Positions 11,266 through 12,200 of a DNA stretch of 12,200 nucleotides are shown here, piece by piece. Below the pieces are notes generated by a model. It made no database searches, was not told the origin of the DNA, and saw nothing but the letters and a program-made list of their open reading frames with translations. The DNA comes from CAZCEC01 sp964497615. GTDB taxonomy: Bacteria > Chloroflexota > Anaerolineae > Anaerolineales > UBA6663. Both the position numbers and the translations under genes were made by a program. Location of the stretch: NCBI GenBank assembly GCA_964497615.1, contig CAZCEC010000117.1, forward strand, positions 1 through 12,200, read 5' to 3'. The stretch's first letter is position 1. Every line of letters starts with the position of its first letter.

Positions 11266-12200
11266 TTACGCACTTTCCATCAGTTCCTCGCGCACCTTCT
11301 TCTGCGCCTTGCCGCGCTCCTCGCTGCCGAGCACCCGCTTGCGGATGCGGATGTTCTCGGGCGTCACTTCCAGCAGTTCGTCGTCGGATAGGTACTCGAT
11401 GCTCTCGTCCAGGCTCATCTTGCGCGCCGGGGTCAGGCTCTCCAGCACTTCCGCCCGCGCCGCGCGCACATTGGTAAGCTGCTTCTTCTTGGCGATATTC
11501 ACCACCAGGTCGCCCGGCCGCTGGTGCTGGCCGATGACCATGCCCTCGTAGACCTCGGTGCCGGGGTCAATGAAAAGTATACCGCGATCTTCGGCGTTGC
11601 GGATGGCATAGGCCGTGGCTGTGCCGCGCTCGGCCGCCACCAGGCTGCCCTGCTCGCGCTGCTCGATGGCGCCCGCCAGCGGCAGGTAGTCGTGGAACAG
11701 GGTGTGCATCTGCCCCGTGCCTCGCGTCGCCGTCAGGAAGTTGTAGCGGAAACCCAGCAGCCCGCGCGTCGGCACCAGGAAGGTGAAATAGACCGAGCCG
11801 CCGGACTGGGTCATGTTGGTCATCACGCCGCGGCGCTTGCCCAGCATCTCGATCACGGTGCCCATGTGGTCCTCGCCCACCTCGATGTGCACCTCTTCCA
11901 CTGGCTCCAGGGTCTCGCCCGCCTCGCCCGTCCGGTAGATCACCTCTGGCCGCGACACCTGGAACTCGTACCCCTCACGCCGCATGGTCTCGATCAGGAT
12001 CGCCAGGTGCAGCTCGCCGCGCCCCGACACCAGGAAGGTATCGGCGGTCTCGGTGTCTTCCACCCGCAGGGCCACGTTGTGCTCCAACTCCTTGTACAGG
12101 CGCTCGCGGATCTTGCGCGAGGTGCCCCAGGTGCCCTCCAGGCCGGCGAAGGGCGAAGTGCTCACCCCGAAGGTCATGCGCACCGTGGGCGCCTCGACGT
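11266..12200 (-). CDS. typA: Ribosome-associated GTPase TypA/BipA, C-terminal half (partial)
   Basis: The last 310 residues of the translational GTPase TypA/BipA are present; the N-terminal GTPase domain lies beyond the right edge. The visible part begins VEAPTVRMTFGVSTSPFAG and covers the EF-G-like third domain (KIRERLYKELEHNVALRV, VSGRGELHLAILIETMRREG), the EF-G-like fifth domain (PVEEVHIEVGEDHMGTVIEM) and the TypA-specific C-terminal domain with GFRYNFLTATRGTGQM, DPGTEVYEGMVIGQHQRPGD, the basic loop KKKQLTNVRAA and EVTPENIRIRKRVL. It binds the 70S ribosome near the EF-G site and supports growth under stress and cold and ribosome assembly. The TAA stop is at 11266-11268. Conservation is high and no disruption is seen. 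Confidence 0.95.
   Translation of the reverse strand, partial: VEAPTVRMTFGVSTSPFAGLEGTWGTSRKIRERLYKELEHNVALRVEDTETADTFLVSGRGELHLAILIETMRREGYEFQVSRPEVIYRTGEAGETLEPVEEVHIEVGEDHMGTVIEMLGKRRGVMTNMTQSGGSVYFTFLVPTRGLLGFRYNFLTATRGTGQMHTLFHDYLPLAGAIEQREQGSLVAAERGTATAYAIRNAEDRGILFIDPGTEVYEGMVIGQHQRPGDLVVNIAKKKQLTNVRAARAEVLESLTPARKMSLDESIEYLSDDELLEVTPENIRIRKRVLGSEERGKAQKKVREELMESA

Overview
This is a GC-rich bacterial chromosome segment from an unidentified organism. Long overlapping open frames on both strands, short Shine-Dalgarno leaders, small dispersed repeats, a SHGC-type L,D-transpeptidase pair with SH3-like N-terminal regions and a Thr/Pro-linker S41 lipoprotein together suggest a member of the Chloroflexota (Anaerolineae/Caldilineae-like). 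That placement is inferred from style only; no marker gene here settles it. No rRNA, tRNA, CRISPR array, transposase or phage gene was seen.

Positions 1-3412 (minus strand) hold a 2-oxoacid dehydrogenase operon. A near-consensus sigma-70 promoter at 3382-3412 drives E1 beta (3342-2365). This is followed by a three-copy 64-bp repeat array, E1 alpha (2145-1192), an enolase-superfamily enzyme of the mandelate racemase subgroup (1178-39), and the first 12 codons of another gene (37-1) that is probably a lipoyl-type E2. The beta-before-alpha order and the acid-sugar-dehydratase-like gene inside the operon are the unusual points.

The divergent plus-strand gene at 3509-4546 is a short-chain-type L-threonine 3-dehydrogenase. 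It ends against a perfect 23-bp inverted repeat (4552-4602), which looks like a bidirectional terminator shared with the convergent operon.

Positions 10607-4611 (minus strand) look like one six-gene operon: two tandem paralogous secreted L,D-transpeptidases, a homocysteine S-methyltransferase, a lipoprotein S41 peptidase, an unrecognised 93-residue protein, and a PIG-L/LmbE deacetylase. Gaps are short (9 and 7 nt) or the genes overlap, except for 61 nt between the two transpeptidases. The lead gene appears leaderless, with TATAAT six bases before its ATG. Three of the six products are exported cell-envelope proteins; the homocysteine enzyme is the odd member.

Positions 12200-10717 (minus strand) carry the C-terminal half of the ribosome-associated GTPase TypA/BipA and a MOSC-domain protein. 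An intergenic hairpin separates the two, and a terminator-like hairpin follows the MOSC gene.

No clearly new multi-gene system is proven here. The best leads are the non-standard dehydrogenase operon, the transpeptidase pair with a shared cysteine module, the S41 protein lacking the lysine of the Ser-Lys dyad, and dispersed repeats that enter coding sequences.
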